From contig JAVKSM010000097.1 in assembly GCA_039583705.1 (NCBI GenBank), positions 1 through 13,122 on the forward strand: 13,122 nt of DNA. The letters run 5' to 3'. Shown in pieces: positions 1 to 5,983 of this stretch. Position 1 is the first letter of the stretch, and every line of letters starts with the position of its first letter. A program made the translations under genes and the position numbers. Below the pieces are notes generated by a model. It was not told the DNA's origin. It saw nothing but the letters and a program-made list of their open reading frames with translations, and made no database searches. The DNA is from JAVKSM01 sp039583705. Its GTDB lineage: Bacteria; Actinomycetota; Actinomycetes; Mycobacteriales; Pseudonocardiaceae.

Positions 1-2
1 CT

Positions 3-605
3 AGGGCTGCCCAACGTCGTGGAGCTTTGACTGCCCGAGTTCACGCAGCGGCAGCTCAATACGAGGCACAGGGCTATGCCGTAAAGGGCGATAAGTCAGA
101 ATTCCGCAAGTCAATCGACCGCGCCCGGGAAATGGTGTTATCTGCTTCGCCGCCCACTGAACATGAATGGGCGGCGATATGCTGCACGCCGGCATATGTA
201 AGCATGCATGAAGCTGCTGGATGGATGCGACTAGGACGGCCAAAACAGGCAATAACTATCTATGAGCAGGCTTTGGCTGGCTGGTCGGATGAATTCCGAC
301 GCGACAAGGGGGTTTATTATAGTCGCTTAGCAGGAGCATATGCCGCGGCCCGCGATCCAGAACTTGCCGCTCGTGCCGGTCGTACAGCATTAATGATTGC
401 GAGAGATACCGACTCGGCCCGTATCCTTGCTGAATTGAAGCTGCTGCCGGCCAGCTTAATTGAGTGGAAACACTTGCCGGAAGTCAGAGAATTTGCGGAG
501 AACCTCGACCAGGTAGTTGGGACCGTGGATGGAAGTGGTCGGCTGATGCATGATGATTACTCTCTTTTGTCATGCCACAACAAGAGAACGGAATCGCGTG
601 CATGA
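3..605 (+). CDS. TPR-like protein, 3' part of a probable XRE-family regulator (5' end outside window)
   Basis: The reading frame is open to the left edge of the window (first complete codon at 3), so the gene probably starts upstream. A TTG at 27 is in frame but has no ribosome-binding site and is not a convincing start. The visible ~200 residues are alpha-helical and Ala/Arg-rich, with degenerate helical-pair repeats such as 'SIDRAREMVLSA', 'AAGWMRLGRPKQAITIYEQAL' (split across a turn) and 'RLAGAYAAARDPELAARAG'. This is the pattern of the TPR-like C-terminal half of actinobacterial helix-turn-helix regulators; the N-terminal HTH would lie outside the window. Its stop codon overlaps the next gene's ATG as ATGA, so the two are translationally coupled, and the protein may control or sense for the downstream reductase. 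TTA, CTA and ATA codons and about 53% GC (61-120) set it apart from the genes after 1650. The TPR-like fold is reasonably supported; the XRE assignment is inference. Confidence 0.6.
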   Translation, partial: RAAQRRGALTARVHAAAAQYEAQGYAVKGDKSEFRKSIDRAREMVLSASPPTEHEWAAICCTPAYVSMHEAAGWMRLGRPKQAITIYEQALAGWSDEFRRDKGVYYSRLAGAYAAARDPELAARAGRTALMIARDTDSARILAELKLLPASLIEWKHLPEVREFAENLDQVVGTVDGSGRLMHDDYSLLSCHNKRTESRA

Positions 606-1279
606 GCAGGCGACCTTACGTTCTTCTTAGTGTGGCCACATCTGTCGATGGATATATTGACGATTTGACCGAAAACAGATTGTTGCTATCCAACGCCGAG
701 GACTTCGACCGCGTGGACGAGGTGCGGGCGACATGTGATGCAATTCTCATCGGTGCTAACACAATTCGACGTGACAATCCCAGCCTGCTGGTGAGGGATA
801 AAGGTCGCCGCGCTGACCGCGTTGCTCGTGGTCTTCCACCCAATCCGGTTAAGGTGACAATTACGAAAACCCAACTGGGTTCATCGCTCAATTTCTTCAA
901 TACCGGCAATGACAAGATAGTCTATTGTCCCTCGTCTGCACTTCACGAGATTTATGCAGATCTCGGGACCGTCGCGACTGTGGTGGACGCTGGAGATCCC
1001 GTCGATTTCGCCGTTCTACTCGACGACCTGGTCGAGCGTGGAATTGAGCGGTTAATGATCGAAGGAGGTGAAACCATCCACACGGAATTCCTTACACGTG
1101 ATCTAGTCGATGAGATTCACCTCTCGATTGCTCCCTTCTTTGTGGGTGACATTAATGCACCCAGATTTGTCAAACCTGGGAAATTTTCCCAGGACTTGCG
1201 CAACCGCATGGTTCTCGACGAAGTTCGCCAGCTTGGCGATATCGCCTTCATTCGATATCTTACAACCGTTCATGCATAG
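602..1279 (+). CDS. RibD C-terminal domain / dihydrofolate reductase-like protein (pyrimidine reductase family)
   Basis: A 225-residue protein with the RibD-C (DHFR-like) fold: an N-terminal strand 'LLSVATSVDGYID' (8-20), the motif 'LIGANTIRRDNPSL' (49-62) that lines the NADPH and substrate site in this family, and 'LMIEGGETIHTEFL' (151-164) followed by 'EIHLSIAPFFVG' (171-182). In riboflavin biosynthesis this domain reduces the ribosyl side chain of the aminopyrimidine intermediate with NADPH. Stand-alone copies like this one are often of unknown substrate, so the exact reaction cannot be assigned. An in-frame ATG at 572 exists, but 602 is preferred because 'MSRRPYVLLSVATSVDG' is where the family starts and the ATG overlaps the upstream stop (ATGA). 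It is followed 14 nt later by the remnant of a deaminase ORF, suggesting an original reductase plus deaminase pair, i.e. a split RibD. Composition is low-GC (901-960 about 45%), consistent with transfer. Confidence 0.85.
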   Translation: MSRRPYVLLSVATSVDGYIDDLTENRLLLSNAEDFDRVDEVRATCDAILIGANTIRRDNPSLLVRDKGRRADRVARGLPPNPVKVTITKTQLGSSLNFFNTGNDKIVYCPSSALHEIYADLGTVATVVDAGDPVDFAVLLDDLVERGIERLMIEGGETIHTEFLTRDLVDEIHLSIAPFFVGDINAPRFVKPGKFSQDLRNRMVLDEVRQLGDIAFIRYLTTVHA

Positions 1280-1293
1280 GGAGCGCGCAAGAT

Positions 1294-1578
1294 ATGTCAC
1301 AGCGTGACCGACAATGGCTGGCGGCTGCTATCGAATTGTCGCGGCTATGCCCTCTTAGGGTCAGCTGCCTGTGGAGCGCCATCTGGACAACATCTGCTTT
1401 AATGGGGGGACAGTTGCTCTTTCGGCTAGCCACGGCTGTGGATCGAGCGGTGCTTCGCTCGTCTCCGTCCCAGGTCGGCCGCTGTGGATGGGCGGTGGAG
1501 CCCTGTCGACTGCCGACGGGGAGAGAATTAGCTAATTTGGAGGGCAGCTACACGCTCTGTCGCGCTTCAGGACGCTAA
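1294..1578 (+). pseudogene. Disrupted deaminase (RibD N-terminal / dCMP-deaminase-like), only the first ~21 codons recognisable
   Basis: An ATG at 1294 follows a good GGGAG (1279-1283) by 10 nt and lies 14 nt after the reductase stop, exactly where an operon partner would begin. The first residues, 'MSQRDRQWLAAAIELSRLCP', look like the opening helix of RibD-type deaminase domains (compare the family pattern of an acidic/aromatic start and helix, then a Pro-rich turn before the first core strand). After codon ~21 (about 1356) the frame becomes Cys/Ser/Arg-rich noise to a stop at 1576-1578. None of the three plus frames shows the zinc-binding HAE or PCxxC signatures a real deaminase must have, so whatever remains cannot be catalytic. 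I read it as a gene cut by a deletion or rearrangement near 1356. The alternative, a small unrelated protein, is possible. The family call rests on about 20 residues recognised from memory. Confidence 0.45.
1526..1537. repeat. 12-bp perfect AT-rich palindrome AATTAGCTAATT
   Basis: AATTAGCTAATT reads the same on both strands. It is A/T-rich in an otherwise G/C-rich setting and sits in the non-coding junction. It could be a protein-binding site, a recombination scar or chance; nothing nearby decides between these. Confidence 0.5.
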
Positions 1579-1591
1579 ATAGCGACGATGG

Positions 1592-1612
1592 CGCTCAGCT
1601 CAGACCTGAGCG
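1592..1612. terminator. Inverted repeat CGCTCAG-N7-CTGAGCG, possible terminator
   Basis: A perfect 7-bp stem (1592-1598 with 1606-1612) encloses a 7-nt loop. It lies 38 bp beyond the stop of the minus-strand acetyltransferase gene. The hairpin could end that transcript, or reads coming from the low-GC segment. There is no U-tract on either side, as is common for actinobacterial terminators, so the role is only suggested by position. Confidence 0.4.
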
Positions 1613-1649
1613 GTTCGACGCAGCGGTGCGGCTGGAGGCCGAGCGAGGC

Positions 1650-2216
1650 TTACGTCTCCCGCGTGGCCAGGTCCAGCGACCCGGTGAAGCGCAGCTCGCG
1701 CAGCGGTGCGCCGCCGGCGTCGAGCGTGCGCACGGTGCCGTCGGGCTCCCAGCCGGCGCGGGCGTAGAACGCGGCGGACACCGCGTCCGTCTCGGGCACC
1801 CAGGCCAACCCCCGTGTCGAACCCTGCGCCCGCAGCCTGGACGCGGCCTCGGCGAGCAGGCGACCGCCGTGGCCTCGGCGCCCCCACCTGGGCGCGACGA
1901 GCAGGGCGCTCACGACGCCTGTGACCGAGGCGTCGGTGGGCTGTGAACCGTCGGCCCGTGCGGTGTCCTCCGCGCCGGCGGGGCCGACCGCGCAGAAGCC
2001 GACGGTGCGCTCACCCTCGACGGCGACCAGGACGTGGTGCCGCTCGTCGTGCTTGAGTGCCGCCGCCCAGACCTGCCCGGCCTCCTGCTCGTCGAGGTCG
2101 GCGAGCACGGCCGCGGGCAGCAGGTCGGCGTACGCGGCACGCCAGGTGCCCACCTGGATCTCCGCGATCTGCGGGACGTCGTCCGGGGTGGCGGTCCGGA
2201 CGCTCGCGAGGGCCAT
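1650..2216 (-). CDS. GNAT-family N-acetyltransferase
   Basis: A 188-residue single-domain acetyltransferase of the Gcn5 (GNAT) superfamily. The N-terminal 'VRTATPDDVPQIAEIQVGTW' (6-25) is the usual first strand and helix. 'ALLVAPRWGRRGHGGRLL' (104-121) is motif A, with R113-R114-G115-x-G117-G118 forming the acetyl-CoA pyrophosphate loop. 'AAFYARAGWEPDG' (148-160) is the motif B region with the typical Phe-Tyr-x-x-x-Gly-(Trp/Phe). The substrate cannot be predicted. The frame stays open well upstream on the minus strand, but the ATG at 2216 is chosen because the domain begins there and a TANNNT hexamer (TAGGGT, 2224-2229) lies exactly 7 nt upstream, suggesting a leaderless mRNA. It is transcribed away from the glycosylase gene and toward the low-GC segment, and is the first gene with normal high-GC codon use. 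Confidence 0.85.
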   Translation of the reverse strand: MALASVRTATPDDVPQIAEIQVGTWRAAYADLLPAAVLADLDEQEAGQVWAAALKHDERHHVLVAVEGERTVGFCAVGPAGAEDTARADGSQPTDASVTGVVSALLVAPRWGRRGHGGRLLAEAASRLRAQGSTRGLAWVPETDAVSAAFYARAGWEPDGTVRTLDAGGAPLRELRFTGSLDLATRET

Positions 2217-2223
2217 GTCAGGC

Positions 2224-2229
2224 ACCCTA
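2224..2229 (-). promoter_or_regulatory. Probable -10 (TAGGGT) of a leaderless promoter for the GNAT gene
   Basis: On the minus strand TAGGGT fits TANNNT and ends 7 nt before the ATG at 2216, so transcription would start at or next to the A of the ATG. No good TTGACA is seen at 16-18 bp, which is common for actinobacterial housekeeping promoters. Confidence 0.4.
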
Positions 2230-2360
2230 CGGACCTCGCAGCACCCACCACCCCGGCCGCGCCCACCTCCCTCGGAGCCTGAGCGCCCCGCGCAGCCTGA
2301 ATACCCGGCGGTGCCTGAGCAGCGAGAGGCTTTCAGGCCGCTCTGGCAGCATCGACGGAC

Positions 2361-3623
2361 ATGCGGACCCTGACACCCGTGGCGGTGCGGCGCATCGCGC
2401 TCGCGGCGCAGGGCTTCGCCGACCCGCCGCCGGCCGGGGCGCCGACGAGGCGGCACCTGTCGCGCGTGCTCTCCCGCGTCAAGTTGCTCCAGTTGGACTC
2501 GGTCAACGTCGTGGCACGGGCGCACTACCTGTCCGTGTTCAGCCGACTCGGCAGCTACGACCGGCGGCTGCTCGACGACGCGGCCTGGGCGCACACCGCC
2601 CGCCGGCCCCGACTGCTCGTCGAGTACTGGGCGCACGAGGCGAGCCTGGTGCCGGTGGCGGACTGGCCGCTGCTGCGGTCGGGCGCGAAGAAGCCCGGGT
2701 GGTGGGTCGGCTACGGCCGGCTCGCGCAGGCGCAGCCGCAGCTCGTGGCCGACGTGCTGGCCGCGGTCAAGGAGCTCGGCCCGCTGACCGCCGGCGTGCT
2801 GGAGCGCGAGCTCGGCGGGACCGACGAGCTGCGCCGCCGTGCGGGGTCGTGGTGGAACCGCAGTGACGTCAAACGCGTCTGCGAGTGGCTCTTCGGCCTC
2901 GGTGAGCTGACGACTGCGTCACGCCAGGGCTTCGAGCGGCGCTACGACCTGCCGGAGCGGGTGCTGCCGCCCGAGGTGCTGGCTGCTCCCGTGCCGGAGG
3001 CCGCGGCGGCCGCCCGGCGCCTCGTCACGCGGGCCGCAGCCGCGCTCGGCGTGGCCACCGAGCCTGACCTGCGCGACTACTACCGGCTCGATCCGGCCCG
3101 CAGCCGTGCGGCCGTCGCCGAGCTGGCGGCGGACGGCGTGCTGGAGCCGGTGGAGGTGCCCGGCTGGCGACGGCCCGGGTACCGGCACTGCGCGGCACGG
3201 ATCCCGCGGCGCATCCGGGCACGGGCGCTGCTGTGCCCGTTCGACCCGTTGATCTGGGAACGCGACCGCACCGAACGGATCTTCGACGGTTTCCGCTACC
3301 GCGTCGAGATCTACACCCCCGCGCCGCGGCGGCGGCACGGCTACTACGTCTTCCCGTTCCTGCTCGACGATGCGCTGGTCGCCCGGGTCGACCTCAAGGC
3401 CGACCGCGCCGCCGGACTGCTCCGGGTCCCTGCGGCGTTCGCCGAGCCCGGCGCCGACTCCGCCCGTGTCGCGGCGGAACTGGCCACGGCGTTGCGGGAC
3501 ATGGCCGGCTGGCTGGAGCTGGAGGGGGTGGCCGTCGGCGAACGTGGGGACCTGGCCGCCCCGCTCGCCGACGCCCTGAACCGGCAGGGCGCCGCCGGGC
3601 CGCGCCGTTCGGCGGAAACGTGA
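2361..3623 (+). CDS. Winged-helix (HTH_42) DNA glycosylase of the AlkZ/YcaQ family
   Basis: A 420-residue protein matching the HTH_42 superfamily (E. coli YcaQ/AlkX, Streptomyces AlkZ), tandem winged-helix monofunctional glycosylases that unhook DNA interstrand crosslinks or remove bulky alkylated bases. Visible hallmarks are 'VKLLQLDSVNVVARAHYLSV' (40-59), containing the catalytic Q-x-D triad Q44-L45-D46. That is the QxD form seen in YcaQ-like members rather than the QxQ of AlkZ. Further marks are 'LLVEYWAHEASLVP' (85-98), the basic winged-helix segment 'WWNRSDVKRVCEWLFGLGEL', and the C-terminal 'LLCPFDPLIWERDRTERIF' with 'HGYYVFPFLL'. The length agrees with YcaQ (about 410). It stands alone: divergent from the GNAT gene by 144 bp and ending 15 bp from the convergent DUF4097 gene. 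The ATG at 2361 lacks a clear Shine-Dalgarno, but the family start (Arg-rich helix before a Q-G-F) fits it. The family call is firm; the exact lesion is unknown. Confidence 0.88.
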   Translation: MRTLTPVAVRRIALAAQGFADPPPAGAPTRRHLSRVLSRVKLLQLDSVNVVARAHYLSVFSRLGSYDRRLLDDAAWAHTARRPRLLVEYWAHEASLVPVADWPLLRSGAKKPGWWVGYGRLAQAQPQLVADVLAAVKELGPLTAGVLERELGGTDELRRRAGSWWNRSDVKRVCEWLFGLGELTTASRQGFERRYDLPERVLPPEVLAAPVPEAAAAARRLVTRAAAALGVATEPDLRDYYRLDPARSRAAVAELAADGVLEPVEVPGWRRPGYRHCAARIPRRIRARALLCPFDPLIWERDRTERIFDGFRYRVEIYTPAPRRRHGYYVFPFLLDDALVARVDLKADRAAGLLRVPAAFAEPGADSARVAAELATALRDMAGWLELEGVAVGERGDLAAPLADALNRQGAAGPRRSAET

Positions 3624-3638
3624 GGTTCCCGCCGTCAG

Positions 3639-4526
3639 CTAGGAGCGCGCCGAGGTGATCAGGGCGTCACCCGATCCGGTGCGACCGCGCACGTGAAGCG
3701 CCGCCGGCTGTTCCGGCCGCGTCTCGCCGACCGGCAGGTCACTGCGGGCCCGGCCCGAGCCCGAGCCGAGATCCACCTCTGCGAGCACGCCGGCGTGCAC
3801 CCCGACCCGCAGCGAGCCGCTGCCGGTGGTCAGCTCCAGGGAGCCGCTGGCGGCGTCGGCCACCGCGAGCTGTCCGGACCCGGTGCGGACGGCAACGTCG
3901 CCGCTCACCTCACCCAGCCACACGTCGCCGCTGCCGGTGACCAGTTCGGTGGGGCCCGCCACGGCGGTCGCGTCGATGTCCCCGGAGCCGCTGCGCCCGC
4001 GCAGCCGGCCGGCCACCGCTCCCAGCCGGATGCTGCCGGAGCCGGTTTGGACCTCGGCGTCGCCGTCCACCTGACCCCCGACGACGTCGCCGGAACCGGT
4101 GCGCACCGCCAGCCACGCCGCGGTCCCGGTGACGGTGACGTCCGCCGACCCGGCGCGGACCGCCAGCCGGGAGCGGTGTGGGGCGGTGACGGTGACGGCG
4201 AGCGGGATGGCCCGCAGCGGCAGCGCGCGTGACGAGCGGACGACCAGCCGCGCGGCGGGAGCGGAGTAGCTGACCTCCGCGTCGCGCACCGCCGCAGCGC
4301 CGAGGTCGACGTCACCGCCCGCACTGCCGGCGAACATGCCGAGCAGCCCGGACAGCCCCGCCGGCCAGCCCAACCCGGAAGCGGGCTCGTGCCGGATCTC
4401 GACGCCCACCCCGCCGCCCTCCTCCAGCGTGACGTCCACCCGGCCGGAGCCGATCTCGACCTCGATCTCGACCGGCTCGGCGCGCTCAGGATCCAGATGC
4501 TCGACGCGCGTCGTCCCGTCATCCAT
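3639..4526 (-). CDS. DUF4097-family beta-helix repeat protein
   Basis: A 295-residue cytoplasmic-looking protein: no signal peptide and no membrane segment. Its second half is an 18-19-residue repeat of the form V-x-T-G-S-G-D followed by hydrophobic/Gly positions. Copies begin near residues 123, 141, 159, 177, 195, 213 and 232, with a last degenerate copy from about 251. The motif reads TGSGD or TGSGS in most copies. Such repeats in DUF4097 proteins are expected to stack into a right-handed beta-solenoid. The first ~110 residues are acidic with strands such as 'VEIEVEIGSGRVDVTLE' (19-35) and a Gly-rich linker. The start at 4526 has a good upstream GAGGAG on the minus strand. It lies 41 bp downstream of the ribbon-helix-helix gene on the same strand, so the two are very likely co-transcribed. 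The biochemical role is unknown; members of this family in other phyla sit beside regulators, suggesting a sensing or structural role. Family call confident, function open. Confidence 0.85.
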   Translation of the reverse strand: MDDGTTRVEHLDPERAEPVEIEVEIGSGRVDVTLEEGGGVGVEIRHEPASGLGWPAGLSGLLGMFAGSAGGDVDLGAAAVRDAEVSYSAPAARLVVRSSRALPLRAIPLAVTVTAPHRSRLAVRAGSADVTVTGTAAWLAVRTGSGDVVGGQVDGDAEVQTGSGSIRLGAVAGRLRGRSGSGDIDATAVAGPTELVTGSGDVWLGEVSGDVAVRTGSGQLAVADAASGSLELTTGSGSLRVGVHAGVLAEVDLGSGSGRARSDLPVGETRPEQPAALHVRGRTGSGDALITSARS

Positions 4527-4567
4527 GGGCTGTCCTCCTCAGCGTCCTGCCTCCTTGGCGGCTCGGC

Positions 4568-5071
4568 TCAGCCCTGCACCCAGCCCCGGACCCGGCTGCC
4601 CCGCGACGTCGCGCCGGGGGCCGTGCCGCTGCCGGCGTTCCAGTGGCGTCCCTGCAGTGCCCCCTGCACCGCCTGCGAGACCCAGGCGTTGAGCGAGACC
4701 CCCTGAGCCGCCGCAGCCTGCTCAGCCCGGTTCTTGATCTCGTCCACCAGTCGCAGTGTCATCCGACTGATGTCGCCGGCGTCGGGACCCGACGTGAACG
4801 GCGGCGGAACGGCCCGGGCACCGGAATCCGGCTCGCCGCTGACGGTCACCCGGATTTCCCGGCCGTCCAGCCGGACCTCCACGACCCGGTCACCCAGCGC
4901 GGCGGTGACCTCGGCGGCGAGGTCCGAAGCGGCGTTCATGATCGAAAGACGGGCCGCGGGCTCGAGTGCCGCGGCCAGCACCGCGGCGAGACGCCTGGTC
5001 TGCTCGTCGCCGGCCGCGGCGGCTGTCGTGAGGTCATCGCGGAGCGCGGAGACATACGGTGCGAGGTCCAT
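4568..5071 (-). CDS. Ribbon-helix-helix (HicB/Arc-like) DNA-binding protein
   Basis: A 167-residue protein with two parts. Residues 1-85 are a helical region ending in strands ('VVEVRLDGREIRVTVSG'), without a recognised catalytic motif. Residues 103-139 form a ribbon-helix-helix domain: a strand 'RMTLRLVDEI', a helix 'KNRAEQAAAAQGV', then 'SLNAWVSQAVQGAL', the Ser-Leu-Asn-x-(Trp/Tyr)-Val signature of HicB antitoxin-type RHH domains. A Gly/Ser/Arg tail follows. No HicA-like toxin lies next to it; its neighbour is the DUF4097 gene, 41 bp downstream. Directly upstream of its ATG are three TGGCGTC/GACGCCA half-sites with about 11-bp periodicity, typical of co-operative RHH binding, so it probably represses its own operon. 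No Shine-Dalgarno is visible before the ATG; the operator occupies that space. It is unlikely to be a classical toxin-antitoxin antitoxin, given the partner. Confidence 0.82.
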   Translation of the reverse strand: MDLAPYVSALRDDLTTAAAAGDEQTRRLAAVLAAALEPAARLSIMNAASDLAAEVTAALGDRVVEVRLDGREIRVTVSGEPDSGARAVPPPFTSGPDAGDISRMTLRLVDEIKNRAEQAAAAQGVSLNAWVSQAVQGALQGRHWNAGSGTAPGATSRGSRVRGWVQG

Positions 5072-5100
5072 GGCGTCAGCATGGCGTCAAAACGACGCCA
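5071..5100 (-). promoter_or_regulatory. Probable RHH operator: three TGGCGTC half-sites at helical-turn spacing
   Basis: On the plus strand TGGCGTC occurs at 5071-5077 and 5082-5088 (direct repeat, 11-bp period, both followed by A). Its reverse complement GACGCCA occurs at 5094-5100, 5 bp after the second copy, giving a perfect 7-bp inverted repeat. The array lies between the -35-like TTGACA and the start codon of the RHH gene. Binding there would block the promoter. Being next to an RHH gene makes autoregulation the obvious reading. Confidence 0.65.
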
Positions 5101-5107
5101 CCACAAG

Positions 5108-5113
5108 TGTCAA
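5108..5113 (-). promoter_or_regulatory. -35-like TTGACA upstream of the RHH-DUF4097 operon
   Basis: The minus strand carries a perfect TTGACA at 5113-5108, 36 nt before the start codon. A spacer of 17 places the -10 over 5085-5090, inside the half-site array, but the hexamer there (TTGACG) is a poor match to TANNNT. The -35 is good and the -10 is uncertain. Confidence 0.4.
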
Positions 5114-5227
5114 CCGGAACCTGTCCGGGCCCCGGCTGGTGTCCCGGTCGCTTCCGGGGACACTAGGCTCGCTGAGGTCCAGAGCTGGGAAGTCCCCAGT
5201 GGCGGAGGTTGCAGAGACGGAGGCCTC

Positions 5228-5980
5228 GTGCCCGAGCCCGTCGGCCTGCGGGTCGAACTGATCGCCAGGACGGAGTTCCTCCTCCCCTCCGGCATCCCCT
5301 GGTCCACCGACGCCGACGGCGGCGAGGCGCTCGTCGAGTTCGCCGGCCGGGCCTGCTACCAGTCCTGGAAGAAGCCCAATCCGGTGACCGCCACCAATGC
5401 CGGCTACCTGCGGCACATCCTCGAGGTCGGTCACCTCTCGGTGCTCGAGCACGGCTCCGTGACGTTCTACGTGACCGGGGTGTCGCGTTCGCTGACCCAC
5501 GAGCTGGTCCGCCACCGCCATTTCTCCTACTCCCAGCTCTCTCAGCGCTACGTGCCCGAGCGCGACACCGCCGTCGTGGAGCCGGAGGTCATCGCCGCGG
5601 ACCCGGTGCTGCATGCCCGTTTCGTCGAGGCGGCCGAGGTCGCGGTCAAGGCCTACGACAGCCTGCTCACCGGCCTGCAGGAGCGCTTCGCCGACGAGCC
5701 GAACGCGACGCTGCGCCGCAAGCAGGCCCGGCAGGCGGCGCGGGCCGTGCTGCCCAACGCCACCGAGACCCGCATCGTCGTCACCGGCAACTACCGTGCG
5801 TGGCGGCACTTCGTCGCCATGCGGGCCACCGAGCACGCCGACGTCGAGATCCGCGCCCTGGCCGTGGCATGTCTGCGCCAATTGCAGCACGTGGCGCCGA
5901 ACGCCTTCGCCGACTTCGAGATCTCCACGCTCGCGGATGGCACCGAGATCGCCTCCAGCCCGCTGGTCAGTGAGGGGTAG
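5228..5980 (+). CDS. thyX: Flavin-dependent thymidylate synthase ThyX
   Basis: ThyX methylates dUMP to dTMP in the cytoplasm using methylenetetrahydrofolate as carbon donor and FAD/NADPH as reductant, leaving tetrahydrofolate. The 250-residue product carries the diagnostic RHRx7S motif, R95-H96-R97 to S105 ('RHRHFSYSQLS'), with Q106-R107-Y108 after it. It also has the conserved 'VGHLSVLEHGSVTFYV' (67-82) and the C-terminal 'NATETRIVVTGNYRAWRHF', containing the N-x-R-x-x-x-H/F substrate region. Length is normal for the family. The frame is open far upstream, but GTG 5228 is chosen because GGAGG (5219-5223) lies 4 nt before it and the family starts near 'VELIART'. The gene is divergent from the RHH operon and heads a plus-strand series; the next gene begins 3 nt after its stop. 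Neighbouring folate and pyrimidine genes are otherwise lacking: dapA, its usual neighbour in mycobacteria, is not here. Confidence 0.96.
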   Translation: MPEPVGLRVELIARTEFLLPSGIPWSTDADGGEALVEFAGRACYQSWKKPNPVTATNAGYLRHILEVGHLSVLEHGSVTFYVTGVSRSLTHELVRHRHFSYSQLSQRYVPERDTAVVEPEVIAADPVLHARFVEAAEVAVKAYDSLLTGLQERFADEPNATLRRKQARQAARAVLPNATETRIVVTGNYRAWRHFVAMRATEHADVEIRALAVACLRQLQHVAPNAFADFEISTLADGTEIASSPLVSEG

Positions 5981-5983
5981 CCG

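Larger units (their letters stand above)
1357..1649. other. Gene-poor junction between low-GC segment and high-GC chromosome
   Basis: No frame on either strand shows convincing coding character across this stretch. Composition shifts here from the low-GC segment to the G/C-saturated third positions of the following genes. It contains a perfect 12-bp palindrome at 1526-1537 and an inverted repeat at 1592-1612 (separate entries). I see no tRNA, integrase, transposase or obvious direct-repeat attachment site. Confidence 0.6.

Noticed and set aside
572..601. ATG 572 as the start of the reductase
   Set aside because: It would add 10 residues outside the family and overlap the upstream gene by 34 nt; ATG 602 is ATGA-coupled and matches the family start.
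2295..2338. GCCTGAA...TTCAGGC inverted repeat between the GNAT and glycosylase genes
   Set aside because: Only 7 bp with a 30-nt spacer; such pairs arise by chance, and its position does not match a -10/-35 region.
4568..5071. HicAB toxin-antitoxin operon
   Set aside because: The RHH domain resembles HicB, but there is no HicA-like small basic protein with a dsRBD-like fold beside it.
4643..5227. Upstream extension of the thyX frame to 4643
   Set aside because: The extension is Arg/Gly-rich, crosses the RHH gene on the other strand, and thyX homologues begin near 5228.
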